Assembly (NCBI GenBank): GCA_023428295.1 | Contig: JAEYYV010000164.1 | Location: 1-17,456 of the forward strand | Direction of reading: 5' to 3' | DNA from: Pseudomonadota bacterium | GTDB lineage: Bacteria > Myxococcota_A > Polyangia > Haliangiales > Haliangiaceae | Length of the DNA stretch: 17,456 bases | Program-made: the position numbers and the translations under genes | In this document: positions 1-6,862 of the stretch, piece by piece | Position numbering within the stretch: the stretch's first letter is position 1 | Layout: every line of letters begins with the position of its first letter | Notes under the pieces: generated by a model | Databases searched by the model: none | Told to the model about the DNA's origin: nothing | What the model saw: the letters and a program-made list of their open reading frames with translations, nothing else

Positions 1-1
1 C

Positions 2-760
2 CACACCCCCACGACGCACACGAGTGATACGCACGCCCCGCGCGCCGCCAGCGCCGGCGGCAAGATCGCGCGCCGCGGGAGCTATCCGCGCGCCGCGATG
101 ACCGCGTTCGCGCGACGGCTCGACGCGCGCGACCTTGCCGCTGCGATCACGAGTGCGCGCGACGCGCTGGCTACGGCCGTCGACGCGTCCGCCGATCTCG
201 CGGCCGTGCTCGTCCCCATCGTGACCGGCCTCGTGCGGCACCGCGCGTTCGACGCTGCGCGCGCGTTCATCGACGAGCACGCCGCGCACCTCGAACACGG
301 CATGGCGGACCTGCTGCGCGCCAAGGTGCTGCTCGGCGCGAACGACGCGAGCGGGGCCGTCGCGCACCTCGAAGCGGCGATCGCAGTCGAGAACCCCTAC
401 CATCAAGCACGACACCTCTTGCCCGAAGCGCTGCGCCGCGCGGGCCGCCCTGCCGATGCGCGCGTAGCGCTCGAGCGCATCGTCGGCGACACGCTCTATC
501 CACACGGCCCGTTATCCACGCTCGCCGAGTGGAGCTGGCTCGACGGCGACCACGCGCGCGCGATCGACGAGATGGCCCGCGCCATCGAGTCCGCTCCGCC
601 GAACCGTCGAGGGCGCCTGCGCACGCGGCGGGCCGAGTGGCTCCTCGCACGCGGTGATGCAGCGTCGGCGCGCGCGGAGATCGAGCGCGCGATCGTGGAG
701 GATCCCGCCTACACGCGCAGCCGCGACGTGAAGGCCCGTCTCCCTCGCGACGAGAGCTGA
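2..760 (+). CDS. Helical-repeat (TPR-like) protein, 5' end cut by window edge
   Basis: The frame is open from the first bases of the window to TGA at 758-760, so the gene probably begins outside. The first ATG (base 98) gives 220 residues, but it has only a weak GGGAG 16 bases upstream, too far for a good ribosome site. The protein is made of Ala- and Arg-rich helical pairs spaced like tetratricopeptide repeats, for example around DASGAVAHLEAAIAVENPY, then DARVALERIV, then HARAIDEMARAIESAPP and SARAEIERAIVEDPAY. The last of these has the usual TPR ending of an acidic residue, Pro and an aromatic. No catalytic motif or signal peptide is visible. TPR proteins generally act as protein-protein scaffolds, but no partner can be named. 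It converges on the yghU-like gene with only 15 bases between their ends and no clear terminator. Confidence 0.75.
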   Translation, partial: HTPTTHTSDTHAPRAASAGGKIARRGSYPRAAMTAFARRLDARDLAAAITSARDALATAVDASADLAAVLVPIVTGLVRHRAFDAARAFIDEHAAHLEHGMADLLRAKVLLGANDASGAVAHLEAAIAVENPYHQARHLLPEALRRAGRPADARVALERIVGDTLYPHGPLSTLAEWSWLDGDHARAIDEMARAIESAPPNRRGRLRTRRAEWLLARGDAASARAEIERAIVEDPAYTRSRDVKARLPRDES

Positions 761-775
761 CGCCCGAGCTCCTAT

Positions 776-1618
776 TTAGAAGATCGCGTCCAGGTCAGCG
801 GCCGAGTGGCGCTCGGCGAGGTGCGGCTTCTCGCCGAAGGTGCGATTCACGGCGAGTCCGCGCTTCACCGCCGTACGCTCGCCGATCGCGTTCGCCCAGC
901 GGCCGACGTTCGCGTACTCGTCGAGCGCGAGGAACTCGGCGGCGTTATAGATGTTCGAGCGAACGAGCCCGCCGTACCACGGAAAGATCGCGATGTCGGC
1001 GATCGAGTAGTCCGTGCCGGCGATGAACTCGTTGGTCGCGAGGCGCTTGTCGAGGACGTCGAGCTGGCGCTTCACTTCCATCGTATAGCGATCGATCGCG
1101 TACTCGATCTTCGTCGGTGCATACGCGTAGAAGTGGCCGAAGCCGCCGCCGAGCAGCGGCGCTGCCCCCATCTGCCAGAACAGCCACGACATCGTCTCCG
1201 TGCGCGCGGCACCACCGGTCGGCAGGAGCCGTCCAAACTTCTCGGCGAGGTAGAACAGGATCGATCCGGACTCGAACACCCGCTGCTCCGTCGCGCCGCT
1301 GCGGTCGACGAGCGCCGGAATCTTCGAGTTCGGATTCACCGCGACGAACCCCGAACCGAACTGATCACCCTTGCTGATATCGATGCGCCACGCGTCGTAC
1401 TCCGCACCAGCCTCGCCGGCGGCGAGCAGCTCCTCGAGCATGATCGTCACCTTCTGGCCGTTCGGCGTCGCGAGCGAGTAGAGCTGCAACGGGTGCGTGC
1501 CGACCGGCAGCTCCTTGTCATGCGTCGCACCCGAGATGGGCCGATTGATGTTGGCGAACGGGCCACCGTTGCCCTTGCTCCAGGTCCACACTTTCGGAGG
1601 CGTGTAGTCGTCGCTCAT
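776..1618 (-). CDS. yghU: YghU-type glutathione S-transferase (glutathione-dependent disulfide-bond oxidoreductase)
   Basis: The 280-residue product matches Escherichia coli YghU (288 residues) from end to end. Shared blocks include KVWTW near residue 10, ANINRP near 22, PVGTHPLQLYSL near 39-49, TPNGQKVTIMLEELL at 51-65, NPNSKIPAL at 96-103, VFESGSILFYLAEKFG at 114-129 and LGGGFGHFYAYAP at 156-168. The N-terminal half is the thioredoxin-fold glutathione-binding domain: the TPN turn and the Glu-Ser pair at 116-117 contact glutathione in this family. The C-terminal half is the helical GST domain. The protein contains no cysteine, which fits the known YghU mechanism, in which disulfide reduction uses bound glutathione rather than a protein thiol. 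It is cytoplasmic. The ATG at 1618 aligns with the E. coli start. It lies 58 bases downstream of tatD on the same strand and may be co-transcribed. Confidence 0.95.
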   Translation of the reverse strand: MSDDYTPPKVWTWSKGNGGPFANINRPISGATHDKELPVGTHPLQLYSLATPNGQKVTIMLEELLAAGEAGAEYDAWRIDISKGDQFGSGFVAVNPNSKIPALVDRSGATEQRVFESGSILFYLAEKFGRLLPTGGAARTETMSWLFWQMGAAPLLGGGFGHFYAYAPTKIEYAIDRYTMEVKRQLDVLDKRLATNEFIAGTDYSIADIAIFPWYGGLVRSNIYNAAEFLALDEYANVGRWANAIGERTAVKRGLAVNRTFGEKPHLAERHSAADLDAIF

Positions 1619-1676
1619 GCAGGCTGGATATCACGCCCCTCGGATCGCGGTCGTTGTCGCCGCAGCAACAGTCTTG

Positions 1677-2465
1677 CTATGCGAGGCGGAACACGCGCTG
1701 CGCGGTCGCCGTGGTGGCAGCGGCGACGGAGTCGAGCGACTCGCCGCGCTCGCGCGCGATCGCCGCCAGGACATGCACGAGGTGCATCGGCTCGCATCGC
1801 GTGATCTTGGGCCGCACGTCGCGCGGCGCGAGGAACGGCGCGTCCGTCTCGATCATCAGCTTGTCGAGCGGGATCTTCGCCGTGAGCTTCCGCAGCTCCA
1901 AGCCGCGCCGCTCGTCGCAGATCCACCCGGTGATGCCGATGCACGCGCCGATCTCGAGATACGCGTCGAGCTGCGTCGGGCCGCCCGTAAAGCAGTGCAC
2001 GACAGCGTCTGGCAGCGCGCCGATGTGCTCGCGCAGGATCGCGAGGAAGCGCTCGTGCGCGTCGCGCTCGTGGAGGAACACGGGCAACCCGAGCTCGGCC
2101 GCGAGCTCGAGCTGCGCCGCGAACCATCGCTCCTGCACCGGACGCGGCGAGAAGTCGCGATTGAAGTCGAGGCCGCACTCGCCGATCGCCACCACGCCGG
2201 GCAGCGTCGCGAGCGCGCGCAGGCGATCGATCGTGCCTGCATCGCATGCGCTCGCGCCGTGCGGATGCACGCCTGCCGTCGAGAACAGGACGCCCGGGCG
2301 CGCCGCGGCGAGCTGCTGCGACTCGCGGCTTCCCGCCTCCGACGTGCCGGTGAGGATCATCCTGGTCACGCCTGCCGCGATCGCGCGATCGATCACGGCA
2401 GCCCGATCGCTCGCGAACTGGCGATGCGTGAGGTTCACTCCAATGTCGACGAGCGCGGACGGCAC
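1677..2465 (-). CDS. tatD: TatD family metal-dependent DNase
   Basis: This 262-residue protein is close to E. coli TatD in length and in every core block. It starts with DIGVNLT, the mark of TatD proper, where YcfH/YjjV-type relatives have an HxH pair. Metal-binding and catalytic positions are visible: Glu96 in GECGLDFNRDF, His132 in FLHERDAHERF, His157 in VHCFTGG and Asp208 in IETDAPFLAPRD. GITGWICDERRGLELR near 177-192 is also family-typical. TatD enzymes are cytoplasmic TIM-barrel nucleases with 3'-5' exonuclease activity linked to repair of oxidative DNA damage. The start chosen is a GTG at 2465, which leaves the short MPSALV leader before the conserved DIGVNLT; there is no strong Shine-Dalgarno sequence. 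It heads a minus-strand pair with yghU and is divergent from the haem-binding protein gene. Confidence 0.95.
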   Translation of the reverse strand: MPSALVDIGVNLTHRQFASDRAAVIDRAIAAGVTRMILTGTSEAGSRESQQLAAARPGVLFSTAGVHPHGASACDAGTIDRLRALATLPGVVAIGECGLDFNRDFSPRPVQERWFAAQLELAAELGLPVFLHERDAHERFLAILREHIGALPDAVVHCFTGGPTQLDAYLEIGACIGITGWICDERRGLELRKLTAKIPLDKLMIETDAPFLAPRDVRPKITRCEPMHLVHVLAAIARERGESLDSVAAATTATAQRVFRLA

Positions 2466-2698
2466 GAGCGCAGCTTATCGAGCAGCTCTGCTACCGCCAC
2501 GCCGAGGACAGGCGGATCGCCATCTGGTGCGTGCGCATCTCTTTGTAGATCATCAGCGATTCGCTGACCCTAACTTCCCGCCACAACACTGAATACACGT
2601 ACAGCCCCAGTGAAGTGCCTCAGATCGGCCAGGAAACGCCCCCTGCGGCAACGTGGCACGAGCCGCTTCATCTCCGCGTGCGCATCCTACGTGGCAAC
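2466..2698. promoter_or_regulatory. Divergent intergenic region between tatD and the haem-binding protein gene
   Basis: This 233-base gap separates two divergent genes and should carry both promoters. Bases 2535-2600 are visibly richer in A+T than the flanks, as expected for promoter DNA, but no convincing -35/-10 pair was found. A 20-codon minus-strand frame lies at 2491-2553 (see findings). The plus frame downstream is open from a GTG at 2615, but the peptide between 2615 and 2699 looks non-coding. Confidence 0.35.
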
Positions 2699-3163
2699 AT
2701 GGTCCCTGGAATGCGGCGAGCGCTCAAGACAATCGGAACGGTCCTCGGAGTTCTCGTGGCCGTGTTCCTGGCGATCCAGATCATCCCGTACGGACGCACC
2801 CACTCGAACCCGCCGACCGTTCTCGAGCCGGATTGGGATACGCCGCGCACGCGCGAGCTCGCGGTCCGTGCTTGCTTCGATTGCCACTCCAACCACACGC
2901 GCTGGCCGTGGTACGCGAGCGTCGCGCCGTTCTCGTGGGCCGTGCAGTTCGACGTCGATGTCGCGCGAGAGGTCGTGAACTTCTCGGAGTGGAACCGCAC
3001 GTACCCGCTCGGTGGCTACTCGGGCAAGCGCACGCTCGACGGCAACATGCCGCCCGCGAAGTACATGGTCGCTCACCCCGAAGCGCAGCTGACCCAAGCG
3101 GAGCGCGAGGAGCTCGCCCGCGGACTGGACGCCACGATCAACGGCGCCCAGGTTCGCAACTAA
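2699..3163 (+). CDS. Membrane-anchored haem-binding domain protein (CxxCH)
   Basis: Starting at the ATG at 2699, the product has 154 residues. Residues 9-30 (TIGTVLGVLVAVFLAIQIIP) form one membrane segment after a basic MRRALK, so the rest should face the periplasm. CFDCHSNHTRWPWY at 59-72 contains one CxxCH cytochrome c haem site. GNMPPAKYMVAHPEAQLTQAE near 115-135 gives a plausible distal Met ligand and the MPP, Tyr and His pattern typical of the small Haem_bd (PF14376-type) family. The family is probably involved in electron transfer or haem sensing, but its reaction is unknown. A GTG at 2615 would add 28 residues with no conserved look, so an internal ATG (2699, or 2711 giving MRRALK directly) is preferred. 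It precedes a globin gene by 109 bases on the same strand. Confidence 0.88.
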   Translation: MVPGMRRALKTIGTVLGVLVAVFLAIQIIPYGRTHSNPPTVLEPDWDTPRTRELAVRACFDCHSNHTRWPWYASVAPFSWAVQFDVDVAREVVNFSEWNRTYPLGGYSGKRTLDGNMPPAKYMVAHPEAQLTQAEREELARGLDATINGAQVRN

Positions 3164-3200
3164 CGCGTGCGGCTCGCGTGCGGCTCGCGTGCGCGCACGC
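3164..3200. repeat. Tandem 11-base repeat running into a perfect palindrome
   Basis: Immediately after the stop codon of the haem-binding protein gene, the unit CGCGTGCGGCT occurs at 3164-3174 and again at 3175-3185, and a third, incomplete copy begins at 3186. The third copy turns into the perfect 14-base palindrome GCGTGCGCGCACGC at 3187-3200. The palindrome could form a GC-only hairpin in the transcript between the haem-binding gene and globin 1, but no U-tract follows, so it is not a standard intrinsic terminator. Confidence 0.7.
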
Positions 3201-3272
3201 GGCGCGCGCCGGCAAGTTCGCGAGATCACGTGGCGCGAGACGGTACGGCGCGTGCTGTTACGCGAGCGCCAT

Positions 3273-3707
3273 ATGAGCCTCGACCCCACCATCCTTCGCG
3301 CTTCCTTCGAGATCGTCATCGACCGCCGCCCCGATCTGACGCTCCGGTTCTACGAGATCCTGTTCGCGAAGTACCCCGCCCTCGCGCCGATGTTCCGACG
3401 TGATCGCCAGGCGCAGTCGAAGATGCTCGCGGGTGCGATCACCGCGGTGCTCGATCACCTCGAGGACGCGCCGTGGCTCACGACCACGCTCGGCGAGCTC
3501 GGCGCCAAGCACGTCGACTACGGCGTCACCGACGAGATGTACGGCATGGTTGGCGACGCCCTCCTCGCCACGCTCGCGGAGGCGGCGGCCGAAGCGTGGA
3601 CGCCGGTCGTCGCCGAGCAATGGACGCTCGCATACACGGCGATCGCATCGATGATGCAGGCCGGCGCGAATCAGCGCGCGAGCATCTCGGAGACGAGCGC
3701 CGCGTAG
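3273..3707 (+). CDS. Single-domain globin 1 (flavohaemoglobin/Vgb-type)
   Basis: The 144-residue product is a globin without reductase domains, like the haem domain of bacterial flavohaemoglobin Hmp or Vitreoscilla haemoglobin. Key positions can be placed against Hmp: the B10 Tyr is Tyr27 in RFYEILF, E7 Gln is Gln48 in AQSKMLAGAI, and the proximal F8 His is His80 in GAKHVDYGV, followed by EMYGMVGDALLATLAEA, a hallmark of this class. A Tyr-B10/Gln-E7 pocket is typical of globins that stabilise O2 and perform NO dioxygenation or peroxidase-like chemistry. No FAD/NAD domain is encoded next door, so a separate reductase would be needed. The ATG at 3273 gives MSLDPTILRASF, matching the usual N-terminus; an upstream extension to 3189 is Arg-rich and unlikely. 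Its 3' end overlaps that of globin 2 on the other strand by 37 bases. Confidence 0.93.
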   Translation: MSLDPTILRASFEIVIDRRPDLTLRFYEILFAKYPALAPMFRRDRQAQSKMLAGAITAVLDHLEDAPWLTTTLGELGAKHVDYGVTDEMYGMVGDALLATLAEAAAEAWTPVVAEQWTLAYTAIASMMQAGANQRASISETSAA

Positions 3708-4063
3708 GCTGCACGCCACGCGGTCTCTGCCGCAGGCGACCAGGCGTCGCCACACGCTTCTGCGAGCGTCGCGATCAACGCGTCACCGACCCACGTGTAC
3801 ATCTCGTTGGTCACGCCATACGTCGCGTGCGTGGCGACGAGCCCGGCGAGCTCGCGCGAGAGCCACTGCGGATCGTCGATGTTGTCGACGATGGCGATCA
3901 GCTTCTGCGCGAACAGCTTGTTCATCGCGCCCTGCGAGTTGCGATGGAACATCGCGCGAACCTCGGGGTGCGCCTCGAACAAGCGCTCGTAGAACCGCGC
4001 CGGGAACGTGTCGTCCCGCGACAGCGTGAGCTCGAGAGTTTCGCGCAAGAGTGGATCGCTCAT
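3671..4063 (-). CDS. Single-domain globin 2
   Basis: This 130-residue globin is paralogous to globin 1. B10 Tyr is Tyr25 in ARFYERLFEAHPEVRAMF, the proximal His is His79 in VATHATYGV, and the C-terminal block NEMYTWVGDALIATLAEA is shared with globin 1. By ungapped alignment the E7 position, Gln in globin 1, falls on Ala47/Met48 in QGAMNKLF, so the distal pocket should lack the Gln. The protein stops soon after the H helix. Its ATG (4063-4061) overlaps the TGA (4062-4060) of the upstream FHA/AAA+ regulator gene as ATGA, which indicates translational coupling. It is therefore the last gene of the minus-strand group. A role in O2, NO or redox-ligand binding is likely, but the substrate is unknown. 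A longer frame reaching 4306 is only the antisense-like extension through the regulator gene. Confidence 0.92.
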   Translation of the reverse strand: MSDPLLRETLELTLSRDDTFPARFYERLFEAHPEVRAMFHRNSQGAMNKLFAQKLIAIVDNIDDPQWLSRELAGLVATHATYGVTNEMYTWVGDALIATLAEACGDAWSPAAETAWRAAYAALVSEMLAR

Positions 4064-5469
4064 GCATCCTCCGCCACCGACAAGCCGTGCTTCTTTAGCA
4101 GCCGAAGCAGTACGAACCGATTCTTGAGCCCGAGCGCCTTGGCCGCGCGAGTCGGGCTGCGACCGTTGTCCGCGAGCGCCTTGGCGATCGCGTCCCGATC
4201 GAGCTGCGCGATGTCCACGTCGGCCTCTGCCGACGCGACGAGCTCGGCTTCTACAGCGGGCGTGATGCCGATGAAGTCGGCGTCCGCGGTTCCGAGCGCG
4301 AGCCACACGAGGCGCTCGAGCTCTCGCACGTGATGCGTGAACGGATGGCGCAGGAGGCGCACGACGAAGTTCGGCGCGAGGCGCGGCTCGGCGACGCGCC
4401 CCTGCCGGCGCTCGAAGAACCGCGCGGCGATCGCTGCGTTGTCGCGTGCCGTGCGGCGCAGGATCTCGGCGAGGACGAGCGGGATGTCATCGCGGCGCTC
4501 GACGATCCCGGGCACGACGAGGCGATGCGTGAAGCGCGCGAGGAAGTCGTGCTTGAGCAGCTCGGGCGCACGGTTGGTGGCCGCGACGAGACGAAATGAC
4601 GAACGACGCGACGTGGACTCGCCGAGCCGCTGATACTCCCCGCCGTCGTCGAGCACCCGCAACAGGTGCACCTGGCACTTCTCGGGCAGATCGCCGATCT
4701 CGTCGAGGAACAGCGTCGATCCATCGGCCTCGCCGACGAGGCCCAAACGCTCCGGCATTCCCGGGTTGGGATAGTTCTTCACGTTTCCGAACAGCTCGGC
4801 ATCGATCAGCGACTCGGGCAGCGTGGCCGCGTTGCGCGCGACGAGTGGCCGACCAGCGCGCTTCGAGCGGCCGTGGATCGCGCGCGCGGCGAGCTCCTTG
4901 CCACAGCCGCTCTCGCCCATGACGAGGACATGCCGATCCGTGGACGCCGCGAACGCGATCGCATCACGCAGCTTGTGTGCTGCCTCGCTCTCGCCGACAA
5001 AGCCGACCTCGTCGGACAGGCCGAACATCGCGTCGTCGTTGGTGCGCTCGACGATCGCGCGCGACACGACGAGGAACACCGCGGCGTTGTGAATCTCGAC
5101 GATGTCGCCGACATGCGCGATGCCTTCTTTGGTCTCCATGCCCGCGATACGCACGCGCGCCGCACCGACCGAGCGGACATACAACGCGTCCCCACGTGGC
5201 TCGACGATCAACTGCCGCCGCGCGATGCGAGCGCTCGCGATCGGAGGCGTCGCGCGGGTCCTGCGCAACACGCCGCGGGGGTGCGGATCGTCGGGAAGCG
5301 CCGTGCCGCGGCCGATCGTCAGCGGACCTTCCACGGCGAGCGACTCTCCGATGCGGTCGGGCTCGTCGAGTGACCACGCGAGGACCAGGTGTAGCGCGCG
5401 ACGCTCCATCGCCGCGCGCGGGCGATCCCACGGCAGCGACGTGTCATGGAGCACCTCGTCTGGATCCAA
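4060..5469 (-). CDS. FHA-like / AAA+ (sigma-54 activator type) / Fis-HTH regulator lacking GAFTGA
   Basis: The 469-residue protein has three parts. Residues about 25-140 are FHA-like: LTIGRG at 50-55, then SARIARRQLIVEPRGDALYV, where the usual Ser-Arg-x-x-His has become a run ending in Gln. Residues about 155-410 are an AAA+ domain of the bacterial enhancer-binding type: Walker A GESGCGKE at 185-192, Walker B LFLDEIGDL at 253-261, sensor I AATNR at 297-301, and sensor II HVRELERLV at 380-388. Residues 424-466 form a Fis-type helix-turn-helix (RSPTRAAKALGLKNRFVLLRLL). The loop after ELFGNVK should be GAFTGA, which touches sigma-54, but reads NYPNPGM (232-238). ATP binding therefore looks intact while sigma-54 contact is doubtful. 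The start is TTG at 5469; ATG at 5409 is an alternative. It lies 28 bases downstream of the GFA gene and is coupled to globin 2. Confidence 0.9.
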   Translation of the reverse strand: MDPDEVLHDTSLPWDRPRAAMERRALHLVLAWSLDEPDRIGESLAVEGPLTIGRGTALPDDPHPRGVLRRTRATPPIASARIARRQLIVEPRGDALYVRSVGAARVRIAGMETKEGIAHVGDIVEIHNAAVFLVVSRAIVERTNDDAMFGLSDEVGFVGESEAAHKLRDAIAFAASTDRHVLVMGESGCGKELAARAIHGRSKRAGRPLVARNAATLPESLIDAELFGNVKNYPNPGMPERLGLVGEADGSTLFLDEIGDLPEKCQVHLLRVLDDGGEYQRLGESTSRRSSFRLVAATNRAPELLKHDFLARFTHRLVVPGIVERRDDIPLVLAEILRRTARDNAAIAARFFERRQGRVAEPRLAPNFVVRLLRHPFTHHVRELERLVWLALGTADADFIGITPAVEAELVASAEADVDIAQLDRDAIAKALADNGRSPTRAAKALGLKNRFVLLRLLKKHGLSVAEDA

Positions 5470-5497
5470 GGTCGCTATCGTATCGCATGCGACCGAG

Positions 5498-5959
5498 TTA
5501 CGGCCGCGGTCCGCGCTGCTCGAAGTCAGCGATGATCGGCCCGAATGCCTCCGGCGCTGGAATGTTCGGGAAGCTGTGCGGCGCTCCGGTGGACGCCCAC
5601 GGAAATCCTTCCGCGCGACACGTCTCGACGAACGGCGCGTACCACGCGTGATCGTCGAGCATGGTCGCGCGCACGTTCACGAAGGCATCCATGCCCTCGG
5701 GTCGCGTGAACGCCCAGGTCTTGCAGTGCGCGCAGTGAAAGTGCTGCGCAGGTCCATGCAGACCACCGATCACCGCCTCGCCCTCCGTCACTTCGAAGCC
5801 GCTCGACGGGACGAGGATGCTGAGCGAGAACGCGCTCGCCGACATGCGCTGGCAGCCCGCGCAGTGACAGGCCATCGTGACGATCGGCGGTTCGCTGATG
5901 CGCATGCGCAGTCGGCTGCAGCGACAGCCGGCGGCCCACGGAAGCTTCCAGTCGGTCAT
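5498..5959 (-). CDS. GFA / CENP-V family zinc protein
   Basis: The 153-residue product carries the cysteine pattern of the glutathione-dependent formaldehyde-activating (GFA) fold: GCRCSRLRMR at 11-20, CHCAGCQRMSASAFS at 31-45, and FHCAHCKTWAF at 74-84. These cysteines bind two zinc ions in characterised members. Gfa of Paracoccus was proposed to speed formation of S-hydroxymethylglutathione, but most family members have no proven activity, so formaldehyde handling is only a possibility. The ATG at 5959 gives MTDWKLPWAAGCRC, the expected short lead to the first cysteines; a much longer upstream frame runs through the neighbouring gene and is rejected. The ATG lies five bases after the TAG of the gene upstream, so the two are clearly one transcription unit. 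No signal peptide is present. Confidence 0.88.
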   Translation of the reverse strand: MTDWKLPWAAGCRCSRLRMRISEPPIVTMACHCAGCQRMSASAFSLSILVPSSGFEVTEGEAVIGGLHGPAQHFHCAHCKTWAFTRPEGMDAFVNVRATMLDDHAWYAPFVETCRAEGFPWASTGAPHSFPNIPAPEAFGPIIADFEQRGPRP

Positions 5960-5964
5960 GGCGT

Positions 5965-6411
5965 CTAGATGACCATACCCGGCTCGCGGGTGCTTCCATC
6001 GAAGCCGCGCACGACACGCACGACCATCGCGTCGTGGTCCGCTTCGCGCTGCGAGCGGGCGGCGAGGCCCATCGAGAGGTCGGTGCCCTCCCCGACAACG
6101 ATCGTCGCGATCGCCTCGTGATCGTAGCTCACGAACCACACCGGTTCGTCGGGAAACCAGCCGTCGAGCAGCGACGAGTTGAAGTCCGCCGACGGCGTAC
6201 CGACATGGACCGGCCCGAGCTCTCGCAGCGCCGCCTTCCCCGCCGCTTCGATCTGGTCGAGCGTCGCGGTCACCGGCAGCTCGTCCGACGGAGCTGTGTA
6301 GAAGCACGTGCCGTTCTCGAACACGACCCACGCCATCGCGGGCGGGGGGCTCGAGCCCGTGACCGGGTTGTCCGAGGTGAAGAGGTGCTCGAGGATCTGT
6401 GCGGGTGTCAT
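5965..6411 (-). CDS. Uncharacterised protein, 148 residues
   Basis: I do not recognise this protein. It starts MTPAQILEHLFTSDNPVTG and is acidic and soluble, without cysteine pairs, a signal peptide or a membrane segment. The middle contains AMAWVVFENGTCFYTAPSDE and VWFVSYDHEAIATIVVGEG, which look like paired beta strands, and the end reads DHDAMVVRVVRGFDGSTREPGMVI. It is the first gene of a minus-strand group that continues with the GFA-like gene five bases later, the FHA/AAA+ regulator and globin 2. Its start faces the SnoaL-like gene across 73 bases. The ATG at 6411 was chosen because upstream codons (to 6582) are antisense to the SnoaL gene and Arg/Ser-rich. Confidence 0.7.
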   Translation of the reverse strand: MTPAQILEHLFTSDNPVTGSSPPPAMAWVVFENGTCFYTAPSDELPVTATLDQIEAAGKAALRELGPVHVGTPSADFNSSLLDGWFPDEPVWFVSYDHEAIATIVVGEGTDLSMGLAARSQREADHDAMVVRVVRGFDGSTREPGMVI

Positions 6412-6484
6412 CGGGCCCGAGCGTAGAACAGGTCGACCGCACAGTTTCGGAGGCGTCGCTTGTCTGAACGTGTAGGAGGCACGA
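6412..6484. promoter_or_regulatory. Divergent promoter region with ribosome site for the SnoaL gene
   Basis: These 73 bases separate the unknown minus-strand gene from the SnoaL/sigma-factor pair. A strong Shine-Dalgarno sequence AGGAGG lies at 6474-6479, five bases before the ATG at 6485; it is the clearest ribosome site in the window. TCGGGCCCGA at 6411-6420 is a 10-base palindrome. AAC and CGTC words like those of ECF promoters occur (near 6427 and 6454) but with the wrong spacing, so no autoregulatory promoter is claimed. Confidence 0.5.
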
Positions 6485-6862
6485 ATGACAAACGAGAGCA
6501 TTGCCCTGGCGTACCTGGATGCTGTGGGCAAGAAGGACATGAAGCGCGTCGAGGAGCTCCTCTCCCCGGATATCCAGTTCACCGGCCCCGTGATGAAGCT
6601 CAGCGGCGTACGAGAAGTGCTGGCATCGTTTCAGCGCATCGGCGCGATCCACGTGCGAAACGACATCGTGCGCGTGTTCAGCGACAAGGAAGAGGTCTGC
6701 GTGATCTACGATTTCGTGACCGATACGATTGGCTCGGTCCCCACGATCGAGTGGCTACGCTTCGCGAACGGAACGATCATGGGCGTGAACCTGTTCTACG
6801 ATCAAGTCCCGTGGATGGCGCTGCGCGAGGAGCTCGCGCGTCGCGCAAAGGCGACCGCATGA
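6485..6862 (+). CDS. SnoaL-like / NTF2-fold protein
   Basis: The 125-residue product has the layout of a small SnoaL-like (NTF2-fold) protein: an N-terminal helix (SIALAYLDAVGKKDMKRVEE), then LLSPDIQFTGP, then a cone of beta strands with VCVIYDFVTDTIGSVPTIEW and a GTIMGVNLFYD ending. Members may be isomerases, hydratases or ligand-binding partners, so the fold alone does not give a reaction. The ATG at 6485 follows a strong AGGAGG. The stop TGA (6860-6862) overlaps the ATG (6859-6861) of the ECF sigma factor gene as ATGA. Since that sigma factor has its own C-terminal SnoaL-like domain, the stand-alone protein is a good candidate partner or ligand sensor for it. Confidence 0.85.
   Translation: MTNESIALAYLDAVGKKDMKRVEELLSPDIQFTGPVMKLSGVREVLASFQRIGAIHVRNDIVRVFSDKEEVCVIYDFVTDTIGSVPTIEWLRFANGTIMGVNLFYDQVPWMALREELARRAKATA

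Noticed and set aside
752..780. Possible terminator between the TPR-like gene and yghU
   Set aside because: Only a five-base stem (GAGCT/AGCTC) can be drawn and no T-run follows in either direction.
6427..6460. Possible ECF autoregulatory promoter (AAC and CGTC words)
   Set aside because: The two words are about 24 bases apart, whereas ECF promoters usually need about 16-17.
5960..6652. Extension of the GFA gene to a 384-residue fusion protein
   Set aside because: The added segment overlaps the 148-residue gene in another frame and is low-complexity. ATG 5959 gives the normal GFA length.
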